44,674 bases of DNA from Singulisphaera sp. GP187 (GCA_945868805.1 CAMBMO010000019.1:1-44674), one strand, 5' to 3'. Counted from the stretch's first letter, positions 1 to 10,008 are shown. The notes: a model not told the origin generated them from the letters alone. Numbers and translations: made by a program.

Positions 1-1607
1 GTACCTGTCGCGAATGCGAGATCGATCAGCGCGATCTCGTATCCCGCAAGCGCATCCACTTCGCGACTCTGCGCGTCAGCGAGGCGCGCGGCCGCATCGA
101 GCACATCGGTACTCGTGCGAACTCCGACATCGAATTGGCGCTTCTCCCCGTCAAACGTCCGCCCTGCCAAAACGGATTCGAGTCGAGCCGCGAGGATTCG
201 TCGCCAAGTGTTCTCAACGGTGTCCGCGGCGTTGAGAACTTCCTGCGTGATCGCTTGTCGCCTCGCCTCGCGGGTCGCCAAGCGCTGCAACCTCGTCAGA
301 ATCGTTCGACTAATCGCGGATTTCGCCGCCTCGTTTCCAAGCGGCACCGTTGCACTCGCCGTGAAGACCGAACCATCTGCGTTTCCAAGGGCGGCGTAGG
401 CGGAACCTAGGGAAGTGTCGTCACCGAGGTACTGATACTGGTACCCGACGACGAAATTCGGAAGTGCGGCGTTGCGCGCTAAGTCGATCTGCTCAGAATC
501 CACCAAGAGCTGCAATTCGAGTTCGAGCAATTCCATCCGCCCCGCCATCGCGTCCGCAACGAGTTTCTGGTCGTCGAAACGCAGACTGACTGGAGTCGCA
601 TCCGTCGTCGGCTCAAGCGCTGTCGGACTCTCAACCGGGAGCCGAGGGTCATTCATGAATCGCTTCAAGTCACGCTGCCGCAGGCGTAGCACATTGTCGG
701 TGACAATGACTTGCTCGACGGTCGTGCCCAGTCCGCTTTCCGCGCGCATCACTTCGATTTCTGGCGCGAGCCCCTGCGCAACGCGACGACGAGCGGTCGC
801 TAACTGTGTCTCCGCGACTTCGAATTGGCGGATGCGAACCTCCAGCTGCTTCGACGCACGATAGAGATTCCAATAGGTCTTCTCGGCATCTGCGAGAATT
901 CTGATCGCCTGCAGTTTGGTGCGAGCATCCACGATTCGCCCTTGGTATTTCGCGACACGAATCGAAGCGGTATTCGTCCGAATTCCAGCGCCTTGTAGTA
1001 GCGGTTGAGAGATCGAAAACTGCATGCCCGCCTCGTATGGTTCGAACCCAGGGAAGATCGAAGCCTGCGGATCTGCCTGATTGAAAAGCGTTCCGGCGGA
1101 GATCGTTCCACCTGTCGCAAGCGGAACGGTGACACCCAGGCTTGCATTGCTTGAGTCACTCGAAACTCCCTCTTCCAACTGTGTCAACAAGCCGGTCGTG
1201 TTGTTCGTGTACGCAGCGTTTAAAACAGCTTCGAATTTCGCGAGTTCCTTGTCGATCGCCGTCACGCCGATTGCCGGATCGAACTGCACGGCGCGGAGAT
1301 CCAAGTTGTTCGCCAATGCGCTCGTTCGCACTTGCGCCACGGAGACTTGTGATCGAACCGGATAGCTCGCAGGAGTGAATCCCTTCGCCGTCGCCTCTTC
1401 GACTGCCTCTTCGAGCGACTTCGGCGGAATGTCTGAATTTGCGGCGGGATCGAATGCGCCGATCTCCTTCGTGCTTGTCGCTGGCCCTACGATTTCCTCG
1501 TCCTTCGAGAAGAGTTCGTTCTGACAGCCAACTCCTGCCGCGATCAAACAACACGACAAGACACGCACAAAGTTCCGGCGCACTGATGGCGAACGTGCGC
1601 TATTCAT
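1..1607 (-). CDS. TolC-family outer-membrane efflux protein (C-terminus cut by window edge)
   Basis: Outer-membrane channel component of a type I/tripartite efflux pump. The minus-strand frame is open from an ATG at 1607-1605 to the window edge, about 535 codons, so the C-terminus is missing. The N-terminus reads [20 protein letters not shown], then LIAAGVGCQNE, an export signal with a weak lipobox (GVGC), so a lipoprotein is possible. Later segments are typical of TolC repeats: VRTSALANNLDLRAVQFDPA near the start, SISQPLLQGAG, a long helix around YWNLYRASKQLEVRIRQFEV, and a second half with TILTRLQRLATREARRQAI and FDVGVRTSTDVLDAAARLA. The ATG overlaps the last 8 nt of the permease gene (stop 1600-1602), so translation is probably coupled. 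It is the last visible gene of a four-gene operon with adaptor, ATPase and permease. The family call is firm; the transported substrate is unknown. Confidence 0.9.
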   Translation of the reverse strand, partial: MNSARSPSVRRNFVRVLSCCLIAAGVGCQNELFSKDEEIVGPATSTKEIGAFDPAANSDIPPKSLEEAVEEATAKGFTPASYPVRSQVSVAQVRTSALANNLDLRAVQFDPAIGVTAIDKELAKFEAVLNAAYTNNTTGLLTQLEEGVSSDSSNASLGVTVPLATGGTISAGTLFNQADPQASIFPGFEPYEAGMQFSISQPLLQGAGIRTNTASIRVAKYQGRIVDARTKLQAIRILADAEKTYWNLYRASKQLEVRIRQFEVAETQLATARRRVAQGLAPEIEVMRAESGLGTTVEQVIVTDNVLRLRQRDLKRFMNDPRLPVESPTALEPTTDATPVSLRFDDQKLVADAMAGRMELLELELQLLVDSEQIDLARNAALPNFVVGYQYQYLGDDTSLGSAYAALGNADGSVFTASATVPLGNEAAKSAISRTILTRLQRLATREARRQAITQEVLNAADTVENTWRRILAARLESVLAGRTFDGEKRQFDVGVRTSTDVLDAAARLADAQSREVDALAGYEIALIDLAFATG

Positions 1608-2844
1608 GTCGGAGTGCCTCAATTGGATCAAGCCTCGCAGCCTTGAGCGCTGGGAAGAATCCAAATCCAAGCCCCACCAGCGCGCTGAATGCGAAACTCA
1701 ACAAGACCGCCCACAGGGGTACATCTGCGCGCTCGAGGGATGCTCCTGGAATCATCGTCAATCCGATCGCGAATAGTTTTCCGATCACGACCCCGACCAA
1801 TCCACCCGCCAAACAGAGAACCAACGCTTCGAGCAGGAACTGCATCATGATCGCCGCGGGTGTCGCACCCACCGCCTTGCGCAGACCGATCTCGCGCGTC
1901 CGCTCCGAAACGGAGACGAGCATGATGTTCATGATTCCGATTCCGCCAACGAGCAGACTGATGCCCACGATTCCCGCCGCGATCGCAGTGATCCCCGCCG
2001 CAAGAACCTTGAACTGATCGATGTACTGATCGATTGCTTCGGCGCGAAACGTGTCTGGTTCGCCCGGTTGAATGCCCCGAATGCGCCTCATCGTGCGCTG
2101 AATTTCGGATCGCGCTTCCTCCGATAACTCTGCGCTTTTGGCGACCGCGGTGACCCGCAAAAAAAATTCAGATGACTGCAATTTGATCGCCACCGAAAAC
2201 GGGATGAAGACCTCGGCAGTATTCCCATCGCCGCCAAACATGCGCGACTGCAGAGTCTCAATGACTCCGACGACGAGAAATCGCCGACCATCGACCAGGA
2301 TGTGCGATCCCACCGCTTCGGCAGGAAGTCGTAGCTCGTCGATCGCTGACTCGTTGAGCAAACAGACTTGGCGTTCTCCGTCCTCGTCGATCTGATTGAA
2401 TGTCCGTCCGGCAATGACATGCCGATTCTCCGCTTCGTGCCAATCTGGCCAGATCCCAACCACAGTGATCCCATCGAGCTCGCGCTCGTCGCTTGCAACG
2501 GAGACGCCGAACTCGGTCACGGGCGTGATCGCCCGAAGCGATGGACATGACTGCTGCAGTTCGACCACCTCCCACGGCTTGATCCTGATCTTGTCGCGCG
2601 GATACATGTTGCGTGGCTTGTCGTCAGGCCGATCGGGAAAAACGTAGATGCGGTTCGCTCCGAAAGTCTCGAACTCGGCTAGGACATTCGCCTTCAATCC
2701 ACTCAGCGCGGCAATCACGCTCGTCGTGCTTGCAACACCCACAATGATTCCGAGCGCGGTCAACAGACTGCGCTTTCGATTGGCCCAAATCTGGCTCAAG
2801 GCAAGCTTGATCGCCTGGGCATAAAAATACGGACTCAAGATCAT
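1600..2844 (-). CDS. MacB-type ABC transporter permease (FtsX-like)
   Basis: Inner-membrane permease of a MacAB-type exporter, 414 aa. A transmembrane helix near residues 20-45 ([20 protein letters not shown]) is followed by a large periplasmic MacB_PCD domain of about 230 residues. Three C-terminal helices follow near 283-310 ([20 protein letters not shown]), 335-360 and 380-405. The stretch [20 protein letters not shown] is the hallmark cytoplasmic loop of MacB/LolC permeases, and the protein ends [17 protein letters not shown], the usual family tail. Here the ATPase is a separate gene, unlike E. coli MacB where it is fused. The ATG at 2844-2842 overlaps the ATPase stop by 4 nt (ATGA). Family-level function (export of peptides, drugs or lipid-like molecules) is certain; the cargo is not predictable. 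Confidence 0.95.
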   Translation of the reverse strand: MILSPYFYAQAIKLALSQIWANRKRSLLTALGIIVGVASTTSVIAALSGLKANVLAEFETFGANRIYVFPDRPDDKPRNMYPRDKIRIKPWEVVELQQSCPSLRAITPVTEFGVSVASDERELDGITVVGIWPDWHEAENRHVIAGRTFNQIDEDGERQVCLLNESAIDELRLPAEAVGSHILVDGRRFLVVGVIETLQSRMFGGDGNTAEVFIPFSVAIKLQSSEFFLRVTAVAKSAELSEEARSEIQRTMRRIRGIQPGEPDTFRAEAIDQYIDQFKVLAAGITAIAAGIVGISLLVGGIGIMNIMLVSVSERTREIGLRKAVGATPAAIMMQFLLEALVLCLAGGLVGVVIGKLFAIGLTMIPGASLERADVPLWAVLLSFAFSALVGLGFGFFPALKAARLDPIEALRHE

Positions 2845-3554
2845 CTGGAAGCCACTCCCGCTTGATCTTCATGGATCGGAAGGTCGCTCAGCACGAGTCC
2901 ATCGCGCAACCGAATCACCCGTTGGCAGTAAGACGCGACATCGTTTTCGTGAGTGACGATCAGCACCGTCTGTCCTTCCTCATGCAATTGCCGAAAGATC
3001 TCCATGACTTCCTTCGTCGTCACCGAATCGAGATTGCCGGTCGGCTCGTCCGCCATCAGGATCGCGGGGTGATTAAGGATTGCTCGCGCGATCGCCACGC
3101 GCTGTTTCTGACCGCCCGAGAGTTGATTTGGCCGGTGCGTGACTCGGTCGCTCAGGCGCACGCGGTCGAGAGCGCGGAGTGCGCGACGTTCGCGCTCGCG
3201 ACTCGTCAATCCAGCCTCGCGTGAATAGATCAGCGGCAACTCCACATTCTCCAGCGCCGTCTGACGTGCAAGTAATTCGAACGATTGAAAGACGAATCCG
3301 ATCTTCTCGTTGCGCACGAGCGCCAATGCAGACTCCGACATCTGCGCGACTCGCTGACCATCGAGTTCGTACAGCCCGTCGGTCGGCTGGTCGAGACAGC
3401 CAATGATGTTCATGAGAGTGCTCTTTCCCGAACCGGACGCGCCCATCACAGCGACCATTTCATTCGCGCCAATCTCCAAATCGACACCGCGCAAGGCGTG
3501 AATTTGCTCTTCCCCCACACGGTAAATCTTGCGAAGCGCCTTGACGCAAATCAT
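2841..3554 (-). CDS. ABC transporter ATP-binding protein (MacB/LolD type)
   Basis: Nucleotide-binding subunit of the exporter, 237 aa, a typical length for stand-alone LolD/MacB ATPases. Visible motifs are Walker [10 protein letters not shown] at 38-46, Q-loop Gln90 (FVFQSFELL), signature LSGGQKQR at 145-152, Walker B ILMADE at 165-170 followed by the D-loop (GNLDS), and H-loop His202 (IVTHEND). All catalytic residues are present. The ATG lies 7 nt after the adaptor stop, and its own TGA overlaps the permease ATG, so adaptor, ATPase and permease are expected to be co-translated. It acts on the cytoplasmic face as a dimer with the permease. LolD is an alternative subfamily, but the flanking HlyD/MacA adaptor and TolC-like gene favour a tripartite efflux role. 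Confidence 0.95.
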   Translation of the reverse strand: MICVKALRKIYRVGEEQIHALRGVDLEIGANEMVAVMGASGSGKSTLMNIIGCLDQPTDGLYELDGQRVAQMSESALALVRNEKIGFVFQSFELLARQTALENVELPLIYSREAGLTSRERERRALRALDRVRLSDRVTHRPNQLSGGQKQRVAIARAILNHPAILMADEPTGNLDSVTTKEVMEIFRQLHEEGQTVLIVTHENDVASYCQRVIRLRDGLVLSDLPIHEDQAGVASR

Positions 3555-3561
3555 GCGCCTA

Positions 3562-4905
3562 TCACCCGCTCACCTTCACTGATACCCCAGACGCCCTTTT
3601 TTTCTCGCCGACCTGAGTCGATGCTTCCTGACGAAGTGTCTCTCCACCCTTCAGTTGTTCAAGTGTCTTGTAGGGACCCACGACGACCAATTGGCCAACC
3701 GTCACTCCAGACTCGACAATCGTCTCAGTCAGACTGCTTGGTCCCAGACGGACCGGTGTCGCGACTGAAATTCCACCCTCATCCCGAAAAATGATCGCGA
3801 CGACCCGCTGGGTCGACTCGTACACGGGTGACTCCGCCAGTTCGGTAGAAAGTTCATCTCGTTTGCGTTCGACGATTGCCTGCGTTGGAACCAATACGCC
3901 TCGATGTTCCTTGATGGCGATGTCGACATTCGCGGCGAGGCCCGAGAAAATCCTCACCCCTTCGGCATCGAGCGAGACTTCCACCTTGAAGGTCCCGGAT
4001 CCCTGCGTCGCCGATCCCGCTGATCCAGAGCCCGATGCGGTTCGCTGCAGCGCGACCTCCTCCACGACTCCGTGAAAGACCCGCCCCTTGAACGCATTGA
4101 TGAATATCTCCGTGGGCTGACCCTCACGCACCTTGGCGATGTCCGCTTCCGCGACTTGAACCTGCACACGCATCCGACCCAGATCGGCGATTGTCATGAT
4201 CACCGTGCCTGCGTTGTTCATCGTGCCGACAACGACCAGTTCTCCGACTTCGGCGTTGAGTCTCGTGATCGTCCCGTCGAGTGGCGCTCGGATCGTGGCA
4301 TAGGAAACTTCTTCGCGGACGCGCTCGATCTCCGCTTCGCTCGCGGCGAGAGAACTCTCGAGCGCACCGATATTCTTCAGGCTCGCCATGACACCTGCTT
4401 CGATCTCCTCAACCCTCACCATCGAGTCTTCGAGTGCCTGTCGAGAAACATCACCCGTCTCGAAAAGCTTTTTCTGGCGCTCCAGATTTCGCTTGGCGTT
4501 TTCGAGGGATTGCTTGGGACCCTCAATCCGAGCACGCTCCGCTTCCATTCGCGAAAGTTCACTGTCGCGCCGAGCGGTGGTTGACGCGAGCGCTGCCTTC
4601 AGGTTTCTGTCGTCCAACTGCACGACCAGATCCCCTTTGGTCACGGTGTCGCCTTCCCGAAGGGGCAGTGCCATCACCCGAGCGGAAATCTGTGCGCTGA
4701 TATCCACTTTCGAAACGGGCTCGACGAATCCCGGGGCCGAGACACTTTCGTTCAGGGACCCCTCCCGGACGGCACTGGTGCGGGACTCGAATCCATCAAG
4801 CGCCTGCCATCCTGAAAGCATGCTGTACAGCTCTCGCCCAGCCAGCACACCCGCGATCACAAGCACGACAGCGACGATCAATCCGTATTTCATCAACTTT
4901 GACAA
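3562..4905 (-). CDS. HlyD/MacA-family periplasmic adaptor subunit
   Basis: Membrane-fusion protein linking the ABC permease to the TolC-like channel, 447 aa. The N-terminus has one membrane anchor ([20 protein letters not shown]). Next comes the first half of a lipoyl/barrel-sandwich domain ([19 protein letters not shown]), a long coiled-coil hairpin at about 105-200 rich in Glu, Arg and Ala, the second lipoyl half ([20 protein letters not shown]) and a beta-barrel ([20 protein letters not shown]). The chosen start is TTG at 4905-4903 because GAGGA lies about 6 nt upstream. The next in-frame ATG (4893) would leave the ribosome site about 17 nt away. A 6-bp hairpin (GATCCC/GGGATC, 4917-4933) sits just upstream of the ribosome site. 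It is the first gene of the efflux operon; transcription probably starts after the terminator at 4961-4993. Confidence 0.93.
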   Translation of the reverse strand: MSKLMKYGLIVAVVLVIAGVLAGRELYSMLSGWQALDGFESRTSAVREGSLNESVSAPGFVEPVSKVDISAQISARVMALPLREGDTVTKGDLVVQLDDRNLKAALASTTARRDSELSRMEAERARIEGPKQSLENAKRNLERQKKLFETGDVSRQALEDSMVRVEEIEAGVMASLKNIGALESSLAASEAEIERVREEVSYATIRAPLDGTITRLNAEVGELVVVGTMNNAGTVIMTIADLGRMRVQVQVAEADIAKVREGQPTEIFINAFKGRVFHGVVEEVALQRTASGSGSAGSATQGSGTFKVEVSLDAEGVRIFSGLAANVDIAIKEHRGVLVPTQAIVERKRDELSTELAESPVYESTQRVVAIIFRDEGGISVATPVRLGPSSLTETIVESGVTVGQLVVVGPYKTLEQLKGGETLRQEASTQVGEKKRASGVSVKVSG

Positions 4906-4960
4906 TGGAGTTCCTCGATCCCTTTCGGGGATCCGAGTCTATCCATCTCGTTCGATCCAA

Positions 4961-4993
4961 CGAAAAACCCCCCCGACCCGAAGGTCGAGGGGG
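4961..4993 (-). terminator. Intrinsic terminator of the 695-aa secreted protein gene
   Basis: On the minus strand the sequence forms CCCCC-T-CGACC, tetraloop TTCG, GGTCG-G-GGGGG, then TTTTT: a GC-rich stem with one mismatched pair and a classic C(UUCG)G loop followed by a U-tract. It lies about 50 nt after the stop of the gene ending at 5043 and before the efflux operon, so it should separate the two transcripts. The same element occurs at 7317-7347. Confidence 0.85.
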
Positions 4994-5042
4994 CATCGTT
5001 CAATTCATGATCAAACTCGCTTGAATCTCAAAGCGATAACCA

Positions 5043-7130
5043 TCAGTTCGGGCAAGCGCCCCAACCGCTGAGCAGGGTCGAAAGATCCTGTCCATCGGTC
5101 ATTTGGTCGCCTGTGATATCCGCGGCCGAGGTACCCCAGCCCGAGAGCAGCGTCGACAAGTCCGCACCGTTGCGAATGCCGTCGTTGTTGTAATCGCCAA
5201 GGCAGGGTGGCGTCGAGTCGACTGGAGAACCGAAGATGTCGAACGCCGTGTTGTAGAGGTCGTTCGGATCGCCACCAGCCGCAATTGTGTACGCGCCATT
5301 GAAGGTGTACCGCAAGAATCCTTGCGCAGCCGTTCCTGGGAAAACTGACGAACGCCATGCGAACGGTCCCGCTGCGTCGATGAGATTAATGCCGTCGTAG
5401 GCGCTGACGAACCACGCGAAGTTCGAGAAGACCGTTCCGCAGGATGGATTCGCGGCGTAGGCAGTCAGGTAATAGTTGCCCGCCGCGAGCGTGAATGACG
5501 CCACAATATCGTGCGATGCGTTCCCGTAATTGTCGGCACCTCCGTTGTATCCAACTGGGTACGGAACCGATCCGGTGAACAACTGCTGACCATCAAGGGG
5601 TCTTGGATTTCCAGCCAAGCGACTCCAGACAACATAATTCAGTGTCGTGTTGGTGACTCCTGCAGGCGCGAAACCCTTCACGGTCATTCGCGAGATATCC
5701 CAACTCGCCGCACTCGATGGTACGACGAAAGCCTGTGCCAACCAACGCTGAGGCATCAGTGCCGCGGTGCAACCAGAACTCAATCCGACATTGGTCAACG
5801 CACCAGCTGCAGAGACAACCGCATGCTGTGGACCTGTCGTGTACATGACTTCCTCGAACGTTGTCACGATTGACAACACGAAGGTGTCAGCAGTCTCCTG
5901 ACCGCCAGCAGCTTCGTCGTACCAACCACCGATTCGAATCAGGTAGTACTCACCCGCGACTGCGTCGATGAGTGTCAGAGCACCTGGTCCACCGACGATG
6001 ATCGTCCCAGTCGCATCGGCGCAGGTGTCATCAACGCAACCGATGTACATGTCTGGAAGCAATCCTGCACGGTCTGAAGTGACAACGGGATCCGCGCCGA
6101 GCCCGAAGAGCTCAATCACCGAATCGGTCGACGCATCACCACCAACGCATGTCGAGATCGTCAACGCGCCATTGGTTGGAACTTGAATCGTGTACCAGAG
6201 ATCCTTACCCATCGCGGCCGCGCACGCGCTCACGACTGGCCCAGGACCATCCGTGCCTGCATTCGAGTTGTCAGCAACCACATTCGATTGACCAATCTCG
6301 ATCAACTGTGACTCGGTCGCACAATCGTTCGTTGGCGCACTCGCAGGAGGTGAGCATGCATAGATGAAAAGTCCGCATGTCGTGACTCCTGAGTCAACGC
6401 ATCCGCTATCCCACGCGATGTCGCAGCAGAGTGGATTGAAGCTACAAACTTGCTCGCAACACTCTGGAATATTGCAACCACCCGCACCATGAGCAACCGT
6501 GCACGACTCGGTCGAAGTTCCGCAGATCGGATAGCTCAGCGGAGTATGGGTCAGCGTCATGAGATAGGTGCCGCATTGAAGAACGGGCACTGCCTGATCC
6601 GTTTCGAACGGAGTTGTCACAACGATCAAATGCCGACCGGCACCCGAGACAATCGACTGAAGGTGCGGACACGCTGAGCTCTGGACACCGATATCAAAGT
6701 CGCCGAGGCATGGATCGGCTCCGGCGGCCGTCTTAATGAAAATGACGGACGCGCTCATCTGTCCTGTTCCCGCAGCGTTTGCGGTCGAGAGTGTCACTGC
6801 GAGCGTGCCGGCATCGCACTGCACCAGATACCAGTCCAAGTCACGCGAGGTATAGGTGGTTCCACCCGCTGGAATGAATGTTCCAAACTGACCGGCAACA
6901 TTCAAGACTCCACCACTTGCAAGTGTCCCCAAGTCCGTAAAGACGGGGACCGCCGCATTGCAACCAGCATTGAGGTCCGCAACCGTCGCGCTTGAACATC
7001 CCGTCTCAACGATCGATCCAGGAGGCGGAGTGACACTGCACTGCCTACCGAATGAGTTCGAACTCAGCGACAGAGTCGCCACGAAGATGGAAGCTGAAAT
7101 GACCGACGCGGGGTTGAACTCGAATCGCAT
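5043..7130 (-). CDS. Secreted Cys-rich protein with C-terminal dockerin-like repeats (paralogue A)
   Basis: Exported protein of about 695 aa with unknown function. The ATG at 7130-7128 was chosen because it is followed directly by a signal peptide (MRFEFNPASVISASIFVATL, then SLSSNSFG); upstream in-frame GTG codons would add a charged, non-signal extension. A Cys-rich block at about 210-252 (CTVAHGAGGCNIPECC, FNPLCCDIAWDSGC) matches a motif recurring in planctomycete secreted proteins. The middle contains beta-rich segments such as DLWYTIQVPTNGALTISTCV, resembling pre-peptidase-type (PPC-like) domains. The last ~50 residues hold two calcium-loop-like units, GDYNNDGIRNGADLSTLLSG and DITGDQMTDGQDLSTLLSGW, ending GACPN. 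It is closely related in architecture to the gene at 7385-9877, suggesting tandem duplication. It likely sits on the cell surface or is released; no catalytic motif was seen. Confidence 0.88.
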   Translation of the reverse strand: MRFEFNPASVISASIFVATLSLSSNSFGRQCSVTPPPGSIVETGCSSATVADLNAGCNAAVPVFTDLGTLASGGVLNVAGQFGTFIPAGGTTYTSRDLDWYLVQCDAGTLAVTLSTANAAGTGQMSASVIFIKTAAGADPCLGDFDIGVQSSACPHLQSIVSGAGRHLIVVTTPFETDQAVPVLQCGTYLMTLTHTPLSYPICGTSTESCTVAHGAGGCNIPECCEQVCSFNPLCCDIAWDSGCVDSGVTTCGLFIYACSPPASAPTNDCATESQLIEIGQSNVVADNSNAGTDGPGPVVSACAAAMGKDLWYTIQVPTNGALTISTCVGGDASTDSVIELFGLGADPVVTSDRAGLLPDMYIGCVDDTCADATGTIIVGGPGALTLIDAVAGEYYLIRIGGWYDEAAGGQETADTFVLSIVTTFEEVMYTTGPQHAVVSAAGALTNVGLSSGCTAALMPQRWLAQAFVVPSSAASWDISRMTVKGFAPAGVTNTTLNYVVWSRLAGNPRPLDGQQLFTGSVPYPVGYNGGADNYGNASHDIVASFTLAAGNYYLTAYAANPSCGTVFSNFAWFVSAYDGINLIDAAGPFAWRSSVFPGTAAQGFLRYTFNGAYTIAAGGDPNDLYNTAFDIFGSPVDSTPPCLGDYNNDGIRNGADLSTLLSGWGTSAADITGDQMTDGQDLSTLLSGWGACPN

Positions 7131-7210
7131 GGAGTGCCTCTTGTTTTCTAGGGTGTAACGAATCCGCTGATGGCGATATCGACACGACATCGCCACGTCT
7201 GCCTAGACCG

Positions 7211-7238
7211 AACATAATCGCAGTTCGAACCATTACAA
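7211..7238 (-). promoter_or_regulatory. Candidate sigma70-like promoter of paralogue A
   Basis: On the minus strand TTGTAA (7238-7233) and TATGTT (7216-7211) are 16 nt apart, about 75 nt before the start codon. The 10-mer GATTATGTTC that contains the -10-like box is also found upstream of the paralogous gene at 10008-10017. The hexamers are imperfect; the support is the repetition in front of both genes. Confidence 0.35.
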
Positions 7239-7316
7239 AACTGATGCCTCGTATTAGGGAAATTTCCCAAGCGCTGAGTTGTGGTTATCGGGCATTCGCG
7301 CCGACTCTACCAATTG

Positions 7317-7347
7317 AAAAACCCCCTCGACCCGAAGGTCGAGGGGG
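7317..7347 (-). terminator. Intrinsic terminator of the 830-aa secreted protein gene
   Basis: The minus strand forms a perfect 11-bp stem CCCCCTCGACC/GGTCGAGGGGG closed by a TTCG tetraloop and followed by TTTTT. It lies about 40 nt after the stop of the gene ending at 7385. It matches the element at 4961-4993 almost base for base, and the flank toward the gene (gcatcgttcaattcat on the plus strand) is conserved too, so gene and terminator were probably duplicated together. Confidence 0.9.
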
Positions 7348-7384
7348 CATCGTTCAATTCATTCAGAATCTAAAGATCCGACTA

Positions 7385-9877
7385 TCAGTTCGGGCAGGCG
7401 CCCCAACCGCTGAGCAAGGTGGTGAGATCGGCACCATTGGTGTTGTTGTCTCCAGTGATGTCGCCACCTGGCGTACCCCATGCCGAGAGCAGGGTCGTGA
7501 GATCCGCACCGTTGCGAATGCCGTCGCCGTTGTAATCACCTAGACATGGTGGCGCACTGCAAGCGGCAGCGTTGTCACCATTGAGGCGCACAATCCAGTG
7601 AGCGAGGAAGGTTCCGCCAGCAGATTCGGTGAGCACGAAGTTGTTCACACCGATTCCGCAACCAGGAGCCGACCAGTAGGTATTCGACGAGGTCGTTCCG
7701 GCGGGGGTATTACCCGCAGCGCGAAGACCGTAACCGCTCGCCGCTGGAACACCAGCACCCAAGCCACCATAGAGATCTGGCGTATCCAAGATGACAACAA
7801 GGTTGTACGCCGCATCTTCTTCCACGCAGATCGGCTGGGCGAAGTTCAATGTGGCTAGATAGACACCACCAGCAATCTGAATGTCCTGCCTGATGATCTC
7901 TTCGAGGTCATATCCATCGGCGCCACCGTCAGCCGTGTACCACCGAGGTGCACCGCCATCGAGATCGCGATAGATACCAATCGAAGCTGGCAGCGGAATG
8001 TCGCTGTAAAAATTTGCACAGACGGCGCCGTTAATGGCACGCTTGACCGCGAAGACGCCAAAGTCCAAGCAACTGATGTCGCCCGAGACCATTCCAGCTG
8101 GGAAGACTCGTGCGTAATCATCGCCGACCGTTCCACCACCACTGCAGTTTGGAGCTGCGGGATTGACTCCGCAAGCAACCAATCCCTGGGTGACCGTAAT
8201 GGGCGCGGGATCGGAATTGTTGGTGTTTGGGCCAGGAGCAACGCATACACCCGGAATCACTCCGCTTCCGGAGACGAGAATCGGGCACGACGCTGGAGCG
8301 CCACTCACCGCAAGTGTGTAGTCGTTGAAGGTTCCGCTCCCGCATGGGTTACCCGCGAAGAGTTGCTCGCCAACGAACACATAATAGGTTCCTGGGTTCA
8401 GGCACGCTGTCGCAACGCCTGGGCAAGCACCAGTTCCGATACCGAGCACGCTGACCGCTGCGCAACCTGGAACCGTAATGTCGCCACCGAGGATAAGAAC
8501 CGTCGAAAGGCGAGCAGACCTGATCGTCGCAGTGACCTGCGTGGCCGACGCCACAGTGATCTGATAGAAGTCGGTGTCGCGCGTGTCGGCATCGGCCCAG
8601 AAGGTTCCAGCGATCGATGATCCCAGTGTGATCGTCTCGAATTCACCAGCGCCGTTGCAACCGTCGTTGAAGGCAGATCCACAGCTTTCGCCTTCGGTTC
8701 CACCAGCGGTGCCGATATCGCAAGGTTCAGGGAGATCCACAGTCATCGATCCCGCGCCCGTCTCACCATTAAGGTACGAACCCATTCGGATCAGGTACGT
8801 GTGACCCATTTGCACTGCGGCGGTCATCGCCGAGGCGTATGGAGTCGTGCCATCCGTCAAGTAGCAGTTTCCGCCAGCACCGTCGTCGTTGCAAGCAACC
8901 ACTGCCGCCTGCAAACCGTTGTAATCGAATGACCCTGGATCTGTTCCGAGGTCGTACACGCCAGTCTTGTTGTCGAATGGCGATGTTCCGCATGTCGAGA
9001 GGATGAGCGACCCGTTGGCACTCACGACGACCTTGTACCAAACATCGTTGAAGAAGTCGGGAACGCCCGATGCGCACGCTGACGCATGGTCAGGACCATC
9101 TTCGGTCGCGCCGACATTGCTCCAGCTGACCGTGCTATCGACATTCGGGATCGAAGTCGGGCTCGTTGCGCAATCGTTGGCAGGAGCACCAGCGACAGCC
9201 GGGCAGGAGTAGTAACCGCAACTCGCGATGGCGAGTTCGACGCATGTTGCGTCCCAGCCGAGTTCGCAGCAGAGCGGATTCAGTTGGCAAATAGCCGAGC
9301 AACATACAAGATTGTTGCAGCCGTAACCGCCGTGCGCGACATTGCATGCGCCGGTGGCACCGATGCATCCTGCAACGCCCTCGGTCAAAGTGACAAGCAA
9401 TGTTCCGGTACCCACATCGCCTTCGTAGCCTCCGATGCGGACATAGAACACATCGCCTGCGGAGCAGTTCAGGTTGCTCACGAGCGAGTAGTACTGCTGG
9501 CATCCAGCGAGTCCGGTTCCATCGCCATTGCAAGCGACGAGATTCGTGCAGCTGTTCTGATAGATCGCTATCGACGTGTCGTACGACGCACTATTACAGG
9601 TTGAAAAAGTCGCTTGACCAATCGAGGTCGCTGTGAACTTAAACCAGACATCATTTTGGGTCTCGAGCCAGTTCAGAAATGTTCCAGCGCAGAGAGCATC
9701 CCCAGGGATGTTCGCGCTTGGAGTGGCGCCTGTCGTACTAAACGCTGCTGGAACTCCAGCGGTGGCGGTCAGGGCAGTGGCGCACTCGTCTTGTGCGTAG
9801 GCGCCAGTTGCGATGACGGTCGTCGCAAGCGCAACAGCCTTAAGTGAAGACCAACAACAAAAGTTTCGAGTACGCAT
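7385..9877 (-). CDS. Secreted Cys-rich protein with C-terminal dockerin-like repeats (paralogue B)
   Basis: Exported protein of about 830 aa, function unknown. The ATG at 9877-9875 has a good ribosome site (AGGAG about 8 nt upstream) and starts a signal peptide (SLKAVALATTVIATGAYA, likely cut before QDE). Segments such as NDVWFKFTATSIGQATFSTC and NDVWYKVVVSANGSLILSTC look like repeated PPC-like beta domains. A Cys-rich block at about 178-220 (CNVAHGGYGCNNLVCC, NPLCCELGWDATC) parallels the one in paralogue A. The C-terminus has two dockerin/EF-hand-like units (GDYNGDGIRNGADLTTLLSA and DITGDNNTNGADLTTLLSGW) ending GACPN, nearly identical to paralogue A. It is longer by one or two beta domains. 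The pair shares terminator and candidate promoter sequences. Adhesion, matrix binding or an S-layer/envelope role are possible, but nothing in the sequence decides between them. Confidence 0.88.
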   Translation of the reverse strand: MRTRNFCCWSSLKAVALATTVIATGAYAQDECATALTATAGVPAAFSTTGATPSANIPGDALCAGTFLNWLETQNDVWFKFTATSIGQATFSTCNSASYDTSIAIYQNSCTNLVACNGDGTGLAGCQQYYSLVSNLNCSAGDVFYVRIGGYEGDVGTGTLLVTLTEGVAGCIGATGACNVAHGGYGCNNLVCCSAICQLNPLCCELGWDATCVELAIASCGYYSCPAVAGAPANDCATSPTSIPNVDSTVSWSNVGATEDGPDHASACASGVPDFFNDVWYKVVVSANGSLILSTCGTSPFDNKTGVYDLGTDPGSFDYNGLQAAVVACNDDGAGGNCYLTDGTTPYASAMTAAVQMGHTYLIRMGSYLNGETGAGSMTVDLPEPCDIGTAGGTEGESCGSAFNDGCNGAGEFETITLGSSIAGTFWADADTRDTDFYQITVASATQVTATIRSARLSTVLILGGDITVPGCAAVSVLGIGTGACPGVATACLNPGTYYVFVGEQLFAGNPCGSGTFNDYTLAVSGAPASCPILVSGSGVIPGVCVAPGPNTNNSDPAPITVTQGLVACGVNPAAPNCSGGGTVGDDYARVFPAGMVSGDISCLDFGVFAVKRAINGAVCANFYSDIPLPASIGIYRDLDGGAPRWYTADGGADGYDLEEIIRQDIQIAGGVYLATLNFAQPICVEEDAAYNLVVILDTPDLYGGLGAGVPAASGYGLRAAGNTPAGTTSSNTYWSAPGCGIGVNNFVLTESAGGTFLAHWIVRLNGDNAAACSAPPCLGDYNGDGIRNGADLTTLLSAWGTPGGDITGDNNTNGADLTTLLSGWGACPN

Positions 9878-10008
9878 TTTTGATTCTCCTGAGTGAGCGT
9901 TTGACTGAACGATTTTTGAGTGAACGAAGGTTTGCAATCCAAATACCGTCTGCGATGCCGAGTTTCGAGGTGGTAACATTCCACCCACGCCCCCAAGGCA
10001 TCGTTTAG

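Noticed and set aside
1034-1050. GGTTCGAACCC, resembling a tRNA T-arm
   Set aside because: It lies inside the tolC-like reading frame (FPGFEPYEAG) and no acceptor, D or anticodon arms are found around it.
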